Below, in pieces: positions 43,599 through 51,952 of a stretch of DNA of 64,000 nt. The position numbers and the translations under genes are program-made. Under the pieces are notes generated by a model. That model ran no database searches. It was not told the DNA's origin and saw only the letters and a list, made by a program, of their open reading frames with translations. The stretch comes from Bog-473 sp963781955 (GTDB taxonomy: Bacteria; Actinomycetota; Acidimicrobiia; Acidimicrobiales; RAAP-2): the NCBI GenBank assembly GCA_963781955.1, contig CAWAHU010000003.1:620001-684000 (forward strand), given 5' to 3'. The number at the start of each line of letters is the position of its first letter. Position 1 is the stretch's first letter.

Positions 43599-44825
43599 AT
43601 GACGAGCGTGAGCGTCGATCCGGATGCCGCGGGCATGCGCGAGGACCGGTTGGAGCGCATCACCGAGCACTTCGCCTCGCATTACGTGGAGCCGGGGAAG
43701 ATCGCGGGCTGCCAGATCACCGTGGTGCGCGGTGGCCACGTCGGCTATCACCGCTCGCTCGGTCTGATGGACCGCGAGCGGGGTGCGCCCATGGCCGAGG
43801 ACACCATCTTCCGCATCTACTCCATGACCAAGCCCATCGCCTCGGTCGCCCTGATGCAGCTCTACGAACGGGGGATGTTCCAGCTCCTCGATCCGGTGCA
43901 CCGCTATGTCCCCGAGTGGCGCACGCTGCAGGTGAGCGAGCTCGGCGACGACGGTTCGGACACCCTGGTCAAGCCGGAACGCCCCATGAACATGCGCGAC
44001 GTGCTCATGCACACGACCGGCCTCCCCGGCGGCCTCTTCCCTGGCAACCCGGTCGACGCCGCCTTCGGCCAGGCCCTGGCCGCGCAACCCGGCGGACAGA
44101 CGCTCGAGAGCGTGACGGCGCTGCTCGCGCGGTACCCCTTGAAGTTCCACCCCGGGACGCAGTGGAACTACGGCCTCTCGACCGACATCGTGGGCCGTCT
44201 GGTCGAGATCCTCTCCGGGCTCCCGTTCGACGAGTACCTGCGCCGCGAGGTCTTCGCGCCGCTCGGGATGATCGACACCGGCTTCTTCGTGCCCGAGCGG
44301 GATCACCCCCGGCTGGCCGCCTGCTACCAGTACCGGCCGGCCAACTCGCCCCTGCTCATGGAGGGGTCGTTCGCCAACGGGTACCTCCGCCCCCGCTCCT
44401 ACCTGTCCGGCGCCGGGGGCCTGGTCTCGACCACCGCCGACTACGTCGCCTTCTGCCAGATGCTGGCCAACGGCGGTCACCTGCACGGGAAGCGGATCCT
44501 CGGCCGCAAGACCCTGGAGCTGATGACGGTCAACCACCTGCCTCGGGGTGCCACCCTGCAGGAGATGGCCGTGGGCGGCTTCGGCGAGGCCGGGTTCGAG
44601 GGCGTGGGGTTCGGCCTGGGCTTCGCCGTCGGCCTGGGGCCGGCCGCCACGGGCATGGCCGGTTCGGCCGGTGAGTTCTACTGGGGCGGCGCCGCCAGCA
44701 CGGCCTTCTGGATCGATCCCGTCGAGGACCTCTTCGCCCTCTTCATGACGCAGCTCTACCCGTCGGTGGCCTACCCGTTCCGGGCGCAGCTGCGTGCCCT
44801 CGTCTACCAGGCCCTCGACGACTGA
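43599..44825 (+). CDS. Serine hydrolase of the beta-lactamase/esterase (EstB) family
   Basis: A 408-aa penicillin-binding-protein-like fold: FRIYSMTKPIASVALMQLYE with the SxxK nucleophile (SMTK), WNYGLSTDIVGRLVEIL with YGL(S) as the second motif, and FYWGGAASTAFWIDP near the third (WGG in place of KTG). There is no signal peptide. This points to a cytoplasmic esterase such as EstB or a lovastatin-esterase-type enzyme rather than an antibiotic beta-lactamase. Confidence 0.88.
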   Translation: MTSVSVDPDAAGMREDRLERITEHFASHYVEPGKIAGCQITVVRGGHVGYHRSLGLMDRERGAPMAEDTIFRIYSMTKPIASVALMQLYERGMFQLLDPVHRYVPEWRTLQVSELGDDGSDTLVKPERPMNMRDVLMHTTGLPGGLFPGNPVDAAFGQALAAQPGGQTLESVTALLARYPLKFHPGTQWNYGLSTDIVGRLVEILSGLPFDEYLRREVFAPLGMIDTGFFVPERDHPRLAACYQYRPANSPLLMEGSFANGYLRPRSYLSGAGGLVSTTADYVAFCQMLANGGHLHGKRILGRKTLELMTVNHLPRGATLQEMAVGGFGEAGFEGVGFGLGFAVGLGPAATGMAGSAGEFYWGGAASTAFWIDPVEDLFALFMTQLYPSVAYPFRAQLRALVYQALDD

Positions 44826-44851
44826 CACGCGAGGGCCGAGGGTGAGCACCA

Positions 44852-45805
44852 ATGGTTGAGGCAGAGGGGCCCGTCGGCCCGGAGGACGCCACCGTCGTCC
44901 CCCGGTTCGCCGGCATCGCCACCTTCGCCCGGCTCCCGACATCGGACCGGGTGCGGGCGTGGGACATCGCCGTGGTCGGCGTCCCATTCGACGGCGGCAC
45001 CAGCTACCGCCCCGGGGCGCGGTTCGGCCCGGCCTCGGTCCGGCAGGGATCGCGGCTCTTGCGCCCGTACAACCCGGCGCAGGACGCGTTGCCCTTCGAG
45101 CTGGCCCAGGTGGTCGACGCGGGCGACATCGCCTGCACGCCGTTCAGCGCGGAGGAGGCGGTGGTGCAGATCGAGACGGCCGCCCGCGCCCTCCTCGCCG
45201 GCGGCGGACGCCTCGCCGCCGTAGGCGGCGACCACACCATCGCGCTGCCGCTGCTGCGGGCGACCGCGGCGCGTCACGGGCCGCTCGCCCTGGTCCACTT
45301 CGACGCGCACCTCGACACGTGGGACACCTACTTCGGCCAGCGCTACACGCACGGCACCCCCTTCCGCCGGGCGTGGGAGGAGGGCTTGCTGGTGCGGGAC
45401 CGCAGCGCGCACGTCGGGCTTCGGGGACCGCTCTATGGCGCTACGGACCTGGCCGACGACTCCGGCATGGGTTTCGCGCAGGTGACCACGGACGATGTCG
45501 CGGAGCTGGGCGCGGCCGCCGTGGCCCGCCGCATCCTGGAGCGGGTCGGCGACGCTCCGGTGTACGTGTCGGTGGACATCGACGTCCTGGACCCGGCCCA
45601 CGCGCCGGGCACGGGCACGCCGGAGGCGGGCGGGCTGACCAGCCGGGAACTGCTCGGCCTCCTGCGCGGCCTGGTGCCCGCCAACGTGGTCGGCGCCGAC
45701 GTGGTGGAAGTCTCCCCGGCCTACGACCAGTCCGAGATCACCTCGATCGCCGCCGCGCACGTCCTCTACGAGTTGCTCACCGTCATGGCGCGCCGCCCCC
45801 ACTGA
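44852..45805 (+). CDS. speB: Agmatinase/arginase-family ureohydrolase
   Basis: A 317-aa binuclear manganese enzyme: VGVPFDGGTSYRPGARFGPA, LAAVGGDHTIALPLL, ALVHFDAHLDTWDTYFG and VYVSVDIDVLDPAHAPGTGT, together carrying the His and Asp metal ligands; VVEVSPAYDQSEITSIAAAH is the agmatinase-type C-terminal signature. It hydrolyses agmatine or another guanidino compound to urea. It sits 150 bases before a nitrilase-like gene, which might be a guanidine or amide pathway neighbour. Confidence 0.9.
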   Translation: MVEAEGPVGPEDATVVPRFAGIATFARLPTSDRVRAWDIAVVGVPFDGGTSYRPGARFGPASVRQGSRLLRPYNPAQDALPFELAQVVDAGDIACTPFSAEEAVVQIETAARALLAGGGRLAAVGGDHTIALPLLRATAARHGPLALVHFDAHLDTWDTYFGQRYTHGTPFRRAWEEGLLVRDRSAHVGLRGPLYGATDLADDSGMGFAQVTTDDVAELGAAAVARRILERVGDAPVYVSVDIDVLDPAHAPGTGTPEAGGLTSRELLGLLRGLVPANVVGADVVEVSPAYDQSEITSIAAAHVLYELLTVMARRPH

Positions 45806-45960
45806 CGCCCGGCCGGCCGTCTGTAACAGTCCATTCACAGCGGGGAAACCGTCCCCGAACGTTGCCCCCGTAGCGTTCCGTGTCACCAAGGGGTTGTGTG
45901 GGGCGCGAAGGGTCCGGGACGCGAAGTGTCCGAGAGTGAGTCGGCGAACGTGGTGGGCGG

Positions 45961-46824
45961 GTGAAACGTGACCTTCTGGTCGGGGTGGCCCAGTGGCTGT
46001 CCGCGCCCGGCGAGCGCCGGCAGAACCTGACCATCGCCCTCTCCATGATCGAAGAGGCGGCGGCGCGCGGGGTGGAGCTGCTGGCGCTGCCCGAGCTGTG
46101 GTCCTGCGGCTACGACCCCGTCACCCTGGCCGGCGACGCCGGTCGCGACGCCGAGCCGCTCGACGGGCCTCGGACCCGTCAGTTGGCCGAGGCGGCCAGG
46201 CGCCACGAGCTCTTCCTCGTGGCGGGCAGTGTCCCCGAGCTGGCCGCGGACGGGCAGGTCCACGACACGGCGATCGTCCTCACCCCGCGCGGCGAGGTGG
46301 CCGCCTGGCACCGCAAGGCGCACCTCTACGGCCCCACACTGGAGCACAGGGTGTTCGCACCTGGTGACCGCCTGACCACGTTCGACGATCCCGTTCTGGG
46401 ACGGGTCGGGCTGGTGGTCGGCTTCGACGGCGACTTCCCGGAGGTGGCGCGCACCCTGGCCCTGCGGGGCGCTCGGCTCGTGGTGGCACCGTCCGCCTGC
46501 GGGGTCGAGCACGCAGCCGCGTGGGACCTGCTGCAGCCGGCGGTCGCGCTGACCAACAGCCAGTGGTGGGTCCAGGCCAACCAGGCTGGCTCCCACGCGT
46601 CGTCGACGCTGCTGGGCGGGAGCCGGATCATCGCCCCGACGGGGACCGTGGTGGCACAGGCCTCGAGCGCGGTGCCGGGTCGGTCCTGCCCGGCCGAGTT
46701 GCTCGTCCACCGGATCGACCTGCAGCTGGCCCAGCGCCTCGACGGGATCTCGGCGTCGCTGGAGCACGGCCGCCGTCCCGAGCTGTACGCGGAGCTGGTA
46801 GACCCGGTGCCGGCGGCCGGGTGA
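45961..46824 (+). CDS. Nitrilase-superfamily protein lacking the catalytic cysteine
   Basis: A 287-aa carbon-nitrogen hydrolase fold: LLALPELWSCGYDP (catalytic Glu), VAAWHRKAHLYGPTLEHRVF (catalytic Lys), and VGLVVGFDGDFPEVARTLAL where the family has a cysteine (GLxICYDxxFPE) but this protein has glycine (codon GGC at the cysteine place). Without the nucleophile, normal amidase/nitrilase chemistry is not expected. It may be a pseudo-enzyme, or the change could be a base error. The start is a GTG at 45961. Confidence 0.82.
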   Translation: MKRDLLVGVAQWLSAPGERRQNLTIALSMIEEAAARGVELLALPELWSCGYDPVTLAGDAGRDAEPLDGPRTRQLAEAARRHELFLVAGSVPELAADGQVHDTAIVLTPRGEVAAWHRKAHLYGPTLEHRVFAPGDRLTTFDDPVLGRVGLVVGFDGDFPEVARTLALRGARLVVAPSACGVEHAAAWDLLQPAVALTNSQWWVQANQAGSHASSTLLGGSRIIAPTGTVVAQASSAVPGRSCPAELLVHRIDLQLAQRLDGISASLEHGRRPELYAELVDPVPAAG

Positions 46825-46895
46825 GCGCCGGGTGAGCGCCGGCGGGACGCAGCGAGCACCGTGGCGGGCGGCGACCCGTTGGTAGCGTCGCCGTC

Positions 46896-47651
46896 ATGGC
46901 CGACGATGCTGCGGACGATCGCCCCGAGGCCGGGGATGGCGTCCCGCTCTACGAAGGGCTCCTCACCACGCGCGCCATCCGGCGCTATGCCGACGAACCC
47001 GTCTCCGACGAGGCCCTCCGCGACATCCTCTTCGCCGCCACCCGTGCCCCCAGCGGCTCGAACCGCCAGCCCTTCCGCTTCATCGTCCTCACCGACGGAC
47101 CAGTCGCCACGGAGGCGAAGCGACTCATCGGCGAAGGGGCCCGCCGCTTCTGGTCGGCCAAGCGGGATGCAGACGGCTACGACCGGGGATCGGGCGCCGA
47201 GGCCGATTCTCCCAAAGCTCGCATGGCCCGCACGATGCAGCACTACGTCGACACGTTCGAGTCGGTCCCGGTCCTCGTCCTGGCGGGCTACGTGCGCTAC
47301 CGCGACTCGACGCGCTTCTCCGACGGTGCATCCGTGTACCCGGCATGCCAGAACCTGTTGCTGGCCGCCCGCGCCTTGGGCTACGGGGGCGTGATGACCG
47401 GGTGGCACTTCGCCGCCGACACGGAGCTACGCGCCCTGCTGCACATCCCCGACGGCGTGGAGCTGGCGGCCACCATCACCCTGGGCCGCCCCGCGGGACG
47501 CCACGGACCGGTGCGGCGGCGGCCGTTGCCCGAGCTCGTCTACGGGGAGCGGTGGGGCGTGGCGCCGCCGTGGGCCGCCGACCCCGAGGGGACCGGGCAC
47601 ACTGCGGCCGGCCCGCCGAGGACGGACCGAGGGAGTCCGGGCGTTGCCTAG
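46896..47651 (+). CDS. Nitroreductase-family flavoprotein
   Basis: A 251-aa FMN-dependent oxidoreductase: LLTTRAIRRYADEPVSDEAL (FMN-binding RxxRxY/F), FAATRAPSGSNRQPFRFIVL, VYPACQNLLLAARALGYGGV and LAATITLGRPAGRHGPVRRR. The last 35 residues are Pro/Gly-rich. It would reduce nitroaromatics, quinones or similar using NAD(P)H. The biological substrate is unknown. Confidence 0.88.
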   Translation: MADDAADDRPEAGDGVPLYEGLLTTRAIRRYADEPVSDEALRDILFAATRAPSGSNRQPFRFIVLTDGPVATEAKRLIGEGARRFWSAKRDADGYDRGSGAEADSPKARMARTMQHYVDTFESVPVLVLAGYVRYRDSTRFSDGASVYPACQNLLLAARALGYGGVMTGWHFAADTELRALLHIPDGVELAATITLGRPAGRHGPVRRRPLPELVYGERWGVAPPWAADPEGTGHTAAGPPRTDRGSPGVA

Positions 47652-47690
47652 AGTCAGGGTGTTGCACCCGTCGCTCGTGGAAGGCTGACC

Positions 47691-48902
47691 ATGCCCACTG
47701 GAGAATCCCCTACCCTCGACGCCTCCCGCGGGACGCCGGTCTTCGACGCCGACAACCACTACTACGAGGCGCTCGACGCGTTCACCCGGCACCTCGACCC
47801 GGCGCTCGGGCCCCGGGTGTTCGAGTGGGCGGACATCGGCGGGCGCCGCTACCACGTGCTCGGGGGCCGGGTGAGCCGCGCCGTCACGAATCCGACCTTC
47901 GACCCGGTCGCGCCGGCCGGCACGCTGGTCGACTACTTCCGGGGGAACCCCCAGGGTCGGCCCATGCACGAGCTCATGGGGACCCCCGAGCCGATCCGCC
48001 CCGAGTACCGCGACCGCGCGGCGCGGCTGGCCGTGATGGACGCCCAGGGCCTGGAGCGGATCTGGATGTTCCCCACCCTCGGCATGCTCTACGAGGAGGC
48101 GCTCAAGCACGACCCCGGCGCCGTGGTGCTGCTGTTCCGTGCCTTCAACCGCTGGCTGGCCGAGGACTGGGGTATGGCCTACCGGGACCGGATCTTCGCC
48201 GCCCCCTACATCACGCTGGCCGATGTCGACGAGGCCGTGCGCGAGCTGGAGTGGGCGCTCGACAACGATGCCCGCACCGTGGTCATGCGCGCCGCGGCGC
48301 CGACGACGGCCGACGGACCACGCTCCCCCGCGGCCGACGAATTCGATCCCTTCTGGGCCCGCGTGAACGAGGCCGGGATCACGGTGGTGGTGCACGCCGG
48401 TGACGCCGGACTCTCCTCTAACGGCTACGCACCCGACGGGTTCGCCGCGTCCTTCCGCGGCGGCCCGATGCGCCTCAGCATCAAGCTGTTCGCGATAGAG
48501 CGGGCCGCCCACGACTTCCTCGCCACCCTCGTCCTCGAGCGCCTCTTCGAGCGGTTCCCCAACGTCCGCGTGGCGTCGGTCGAGAACGGCTCGGACTTCC
48601 TGGCACCGCTGTTCCGCAAGCTGCACACGACGGCCCGCCGCATGGTCGGCTACTTCAAGGAGGACCCCGTCCTCACCTTCCGCCGCAACGTGTGGATCAA
48701 CCCGTTCTGGGAGGACGACGTCGATGAGATCGTGGACCTCATGGGCGACGACCGGGTGATCTTCGGGTCGGACTGGCCCCACGTCGAGGGTCTCCCCGCG
48801 CCCACTGACTGGGTGACCGAGCTGCAGAAGCTGCCCGCCGAGTCGGTGGCCCGGATCATGGGCGCCAACACGTCCGAGCTCAACGAGCGACGGCCGGCGT
48901 GA
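47691..48902 (+). CDS. Amidohydrolase_2 family metal-dependent hydrolase
   Basis: A 403-aa TIM-barrel protein of the ACMSD-like amidohydrolase group: PVFDADNHYYEALDAFTRHL (metal-binding DxDxH), GITVVVHAGDAGLSSNGYAP (His), VRVASVENGSDFLAPLFRKL, VIFGSDWPHVEGLPAPTDWV (Asp). This variant is expanded in mycobacteria and relatives, often beside sterol/lipid genes. The likely role is decarboxylation or hydrolysis of a ring-cleavage product. Confidence 0.87.
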   Translation: MPTGESPTLDASRGTPVFDADNHYYEALDAFTRHLDPALGPRVFEWADIGGRRYHVLGGRVSRAVTNPTFDPVAPAGTLVDYFRGNPQGRPMHELMGTPEPIRPEYRDRAARLAVMDAQGLERIWMFPTLGMLYEEALKHDPGAVVLLFRAFNRWLAEDWGMAYRDRIFAAPYITLADVDEAVRELEWALDNDARTVVMRAAAPTTADGPRSPAADEFDPFWARVNEAGITVVVHAGDAGLSSNGYAPDGFAASFRGGPMRLSIKLFAIERAAHDFLATLVLERLFERFPNVRVASVENGSDFLAPLFRKLHTTARRMVGYFKEDPVLTFRRNVWINPFWEDDVDEIVDLMGDDRVIFGSDWPHVEGLPAPTDWVTELQKLPAESVARIMGANTSELNERRPA

Positions 48903-48915
48903 CCGAGGCAGGTCG

Positions 48916-50388
48916 ATGAGCGATACGGCGGGCCGCGAGGGATCGGTAGTCACGCCCCAGATCGAGCCCCACGTGATCGTCCTGTTCGGTGCCACCGGGG
49001 ACCTGGCCGCACGCAAGCTCCTCCCGGGCCTGCTCCACCTCTCGATGACGGGGATGATGCCCGAGTACCGGATCGTGGGCTGCTCGAACAGCCCTCTGAC
49101 CGACGAGGATTTCCGCCACCTGGCCCGTCATGCGTGCGACCAGTTCGCCAAGGGGAAGATCTCCCTCCTGCAGTGGGCCAACTTCGAGCGGCGCCTGAGC
49201 TTCGTCCCCATGTCCGGCGGTGCGAGCGGGCTGGCCGATGCGGTGGCCGACGCGGAGCAGGAGATCGGCGGTGACGTCCGCCGGCTCCACTACCTGAGCA
49301 TCCCGCCGGCGGCCGACCGGACGGTGATCCAGACGCTGGACGACGCCAAGCTGGTCGAGCGGTCGCGCGTGGTCATGGAGAAGCCGTTCGGGACGGACCT
49401 GGCCAGCGCCGTCGCCCTCAACGACATGCTCCACCAGATCTTCGACGAGGAGCAGATCTTCCGCATCGACCACTTCTTGGGCAAGGAGGCGGCGCAGAAC
49501 ATCCTCGCCTTCCGCTTCGCCAACGGCCTCTTCGAGCCCATCTGGAACCGCGACCACATCGAGCACGTGCAGATCGATGTGCCCGAGACGCTCTCGGTCG
49601 ACGACCGGGTGACCTTCTACGAGGCGACGGGCGCGTTCAAGGACATGGTGGTCACGCACCTCTTCCAGATCCTGGGATTCATGGCCATGGAGCCACCGAC
49701 TGCCCTGGCTCCCGGCGCCATCGGTGAGGAGAAGAACAAGGTGTTCCGCTCCATGCGGCCGCTCGACGTGAGCCAGGTCGTCCGGGGCCAATACGAGGGC
49801 TACCGGGACATCCCCGGGGTGGCCGCCGACTCCGACACCGAGACCTTCGTGGCACTCCGCTGCGAGATCGACAACTGGCGCTGGGCCGGCGTGCCCTTCT
49901 ACCTGCGGACGGGCAAGCAGATGGGCGGCGGTGAGCGGATCATCTCCATCGCCTTCCGGGAGCCCCCCAAGTCGATGTTCCCCGAGGGCTCCGGGGTGGG
50001 GGCCCAGGGACCGGACCACCTGACCTTCGACCTGGCCGACTCGTCGAAGCTGTCGCTCTCCTTCTACGGGAAGAAGCCGGGGCCGGGGATGAACCTCGAG
50101 AAGCTGAGCCTGCAGTTCGCGCTCCACGAGACGGGTGAGGACGCCGACGTCCTCGAGGCCTACGAGCGGCTGATCCACGACGCCATGGTCGGCGACCACA
50201 CACTCTTCAACACGGCCGAGGGGATCGAGCGGCTCTGGGAGGTCTCGACACCGCTGCTCGATGACCCACCCCCTGTCCAGCCCTACGCCAAGGGGAGCTG
50301 GGGCCCGTCCGCCATCAACGAGCTCGTGGCACCGCGCAAGTGGCGCCTCCCCTTCGAGCGGGGCTGGCGCGGCATGCCGCCCTCCTGA
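48916..50388 (+). CDS. zwf: Glucose-6-phosphate dehydrogenase
   Basis: A 490-aa enzyme that makes 6-phosphogluconolactone and NADPH: VIVLFGATGDLAARKLLPGL (NADP Rossmann GATGDLA), RIDHFLGKEAAQNILAFRFA (active-site RIDHYLGKE, with Phe for Tyr), VPFYLRTGKQMGGGERIISI, MVGDHTLFNTAEGIERLWEV. It is standalone: no 6PGD, transaldolase or opcA adjacent. It could support the reductive demands of nearby oxygenases. Confidence 0.95.
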   Translation: MSDTAGREGSVVTPQIEPHVIVLFGATGDLAARKLLPGLLHLSMTGMMPEYRIVGCSNSPLTDEDFRHLARHACDQFAKGKISLLQWANFERRLSFVPMSGGASGLADAVADAEQEIGGDVRRLHYLSIPPAADRTVIQTLDDAKLVERSRVVMEKPFGTDLASAVALNDMLHQIFDEEQIFRIDHFLGKEAAQNILAFRFANGLFEPIWNRDHIEHVQIDVPETLSVDDRVTFYEATGAFKDMVVTHLFQILGFMAMEPPTALAPGAIGEEKNKVFRSMRPLDVSQVVRGQYEGYRDIPGVAADSDTETFVALRCEIDNWRWAGVPFYLRTGKQMGGGERIISIAFREPPKSMFPEGSGVGAQGPDHLTFDLADSSKLSLSFYGKKPGPGMNLEKLSLQFALHETGEDADVLEAYERLIHDAMVGDHTLFNTAEGIERLWEVSTPLLDDPPPVQPYAKGSWGPSAINELVAPRKWRLPFERGWRGMPPS

Positions 50389-50457
50389 GCCGGCCACCCC
50401 GCGGAGAACACGGCAGGTGACGGTGCGGGAGGCCCGGCACCTGCGCGACCGGCCAGG

Positions 50458-51432
50458 TCACGGACGGCGCCCGGTGTAGGCCACCAGCCGCGACATCGGG
50501 TCGGCATCGGCCCCGACTGCCACCTCCTCGGCGAAGTTCTGGCCGTCGCGCAGGGCGGGCGAGATGAGCCCGTCCACCGCCAGGCCGAGGACGTAGGAGG
50601 ACAGGCCGTCCGTCGGCGGGAGATCCTGCCCCGTGGCACGGGCAAAGTCCCAACTGTGTACGAGGAGCTCCATGGAGAGGATGCGCGCCGCCAGCTCGGC
50701 GGGGAGGTCGCCGTGCCCAAGCTGCACCATGCCCTCGATGCCGTGGCGGCGCCAGCCCTCGAGGACCGGCTGGGCCAGGCCGGCGATGCGGTCGTCGCGC
50801 GACGCCAGAGCGTCCGGCTCCACCGTGACCCCGACGCACCCGCCCAGGCTGACCAGCGAGCCGGCCAGATGCTCGGTGAGCTGGTCGACGTCGAACCGCG
50901 CGCACGGCGTCGGGGCGGCGCCGTCGGCCGGCACGGTGTGGCGCAGGACGAGCGCGCACACGGCGAGCGCGGCCTCGGCTGCGGTCAGCTGGTCCCACTC
51001 GGTGCGGTCCGCGATCCACGGATCGAGCCCGGCGTCGCCGTCCCGGGCCGCGGCCACGAGGCGCTCGAGGAAGTGGCCCCACCCCGACACGTGACCCTGC
51101 TCCTGGTCCGATGTCAGACCCTCGTGGACGAGGCGGACGGTGGTCCCACCGGCGGCAGGCTCCAGGGTGACCGTGACCGTCGAGCTGCCCGGTGGCAGCG
51201 CGTCGTCACCCTCCCAGCCGAACGTGTACACCAGCCGGGTGCCCGGCTCCACCTCGACGAACGTGCCGCCGGCATTGGCCCCGGGCACGGCCGTCCAGCG
51301 GTACCCGCCGCCCGCGCGCAGGTCCACGCGCGCGGCCACGGCCATCCAGCGCCGCAGGCGCTCCGGCTCGGTGAGCAAGGCGAACGTCTCGTCCGTGCCG
51401 AGTGGCACGAGGACCGACTTCTCAATGGTCAT
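50458..51432 (-). CDS. AHSA1/SRPBCC domain fused to maleylpyruvate-isomerase-like domain
   Basis: A 324-aa two-domain protein. Residues 1-140 form an AHSA1-like hot-dog/SRPBCC domain (MTIEKSVLVPLGTDETFALL, GGYRWTAVPGANAGGTFVEV, GGTTVRLVHEGLTSDQEQGH). Residues of about 185-320 resemble the TIGR03086/mycothiol-dependent DinB-like domain (FDVDQLTEHLAGSLVSLGGC, ELLVHSWDFARATGQ). It overlaps the ArsR gene by 11 bases, so the two are co-regulated. SRPBCC genes downstream of ArsR regulators are common; the fused second domain is a less usual addition. Confidence 0.82.
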   Translation of the reverse strand: MTIEKSVLVPLGTDETFALLTEPERLRRWMAVAARVDLRAGGGYRWTAVPGANAGGTFVEVEPGTRLVYTFGWEGDDALPPGSSTVTVTLEPAAGGTTVRLVHEGLTSDQEQGHVSGWGHFLERLVAAARDGDAGLDPWIADRTEWDQLTAAEAALAVCALVLRHTVPADGAAPTPCARFDVDQLTEHLAGSLVSLGGCVGVTVEPDALASRDDRIAGLAQPVLEGWRRHGIEGMVQLGHGDLPAELAARILSMELLVHSWDFARATGQDLPPTDGLSSYVLGLAVDGLISPALRDGQNFAEEVAVGADADPMSRLVAYTGRRP

Positions 51433-51763
51433 CGGGTGTCCCCTTCTGTGATCGCCCCTCGGGGCGGGCGGCGGTGACGAGCTCGTCGAGCTCGTTGGTC
51501 CAGAACGCGTCGAGTGTGCTGCGCAGTGCCGCCATCCCACCCGGATCGAGCCGGTAGCGGCGGAACCGGCCGTCCCGCCGGACCTCGACCAGTCCGGCCG
51601 CAGCCAGCACACCGAGGTGTTGCGAGATGGCGGGTCGGGTGACGGAGAACTGCGACGCCAGCTCGGTGACCGTCTGCTCCCCCTGGCGCAGCAACGCGAG
51701 CAGCTTGCGCCGATGGGGCTCGGCCAACACGGCGAGCAGGTCCGGGGACGTCCTCTCGGTCAC
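51422..51763 (-). CDS. ArsR-family transcriptional regulator
   Basis: A 113-aa winged-helix repressor: LLAVLAEPHRRKLLALLRQG, TVTELASQFSVTRPAISQHL as recognition helix, GVLAAAGLVEVRRDGRFRRY. No Cys-based metal site is seen, placing it with the SRPBCC-linked ArsR group rather than metal sensors. The GTG start at 51763 lies directly beside a perfect palindrome, so it is presumably autorepressed and perhaps translated from a leaderless message. Confidence 0.92.
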   Translation of the reverse strand: MTERTSPDLLAVLAEPHRRKLLALLRQGEQTVTELASQFSVTRPAISQHLGVLAAAGLVEVRRDGRFRRYRLDPGGMAALRSTLDAFWTNELDELVTAARPEGRSQKGTPDDH

Positions 51764-51764
51764 T

Positions 51765-51798
51765 GCACAACATGTTAGCCAAGACTAACATGTTGTGC
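51765..51798. promoter_or_regulatory. ArsR operator: perfect 14-bp inverted repeat
   Basis: GCACAACATGTTAG (51765-51778) and its exact complement CTAACATGTTGTGC (51785-51798) are separated by six bases. On the minus strand it includes TAACAT 8 bases before the ArsR GTG, a plausible -10 for a leaderless transcript. Binding here would block the ArsR-SRPBCC operon. Confidence 0.8.
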
Positions 51799-51952
51799 GC
51801 GCATGACAAGGGGGCCGCGGGCGTGGCCCGTCGGACCTGGTTCGTGAGGAGGCGCTCGTGAGCCGACCGACCTCCCGGGACAGCCCTGAGGGACCGGCCT
51901 TACGGGACCGGCCTTACGGGACCGACCGCAGAGCCCGGGTCTCTGGCGGACC

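Noticed and set aside
45806..45960. Alternative-sigma promoter in the agmatinase-nitrilase gap (GGGAAAC-like motif)
   Set aside because: A GGGGAAACC run is present, but no matching downstream hexamer at a standard distance was found, so it is not reported as a promoter.
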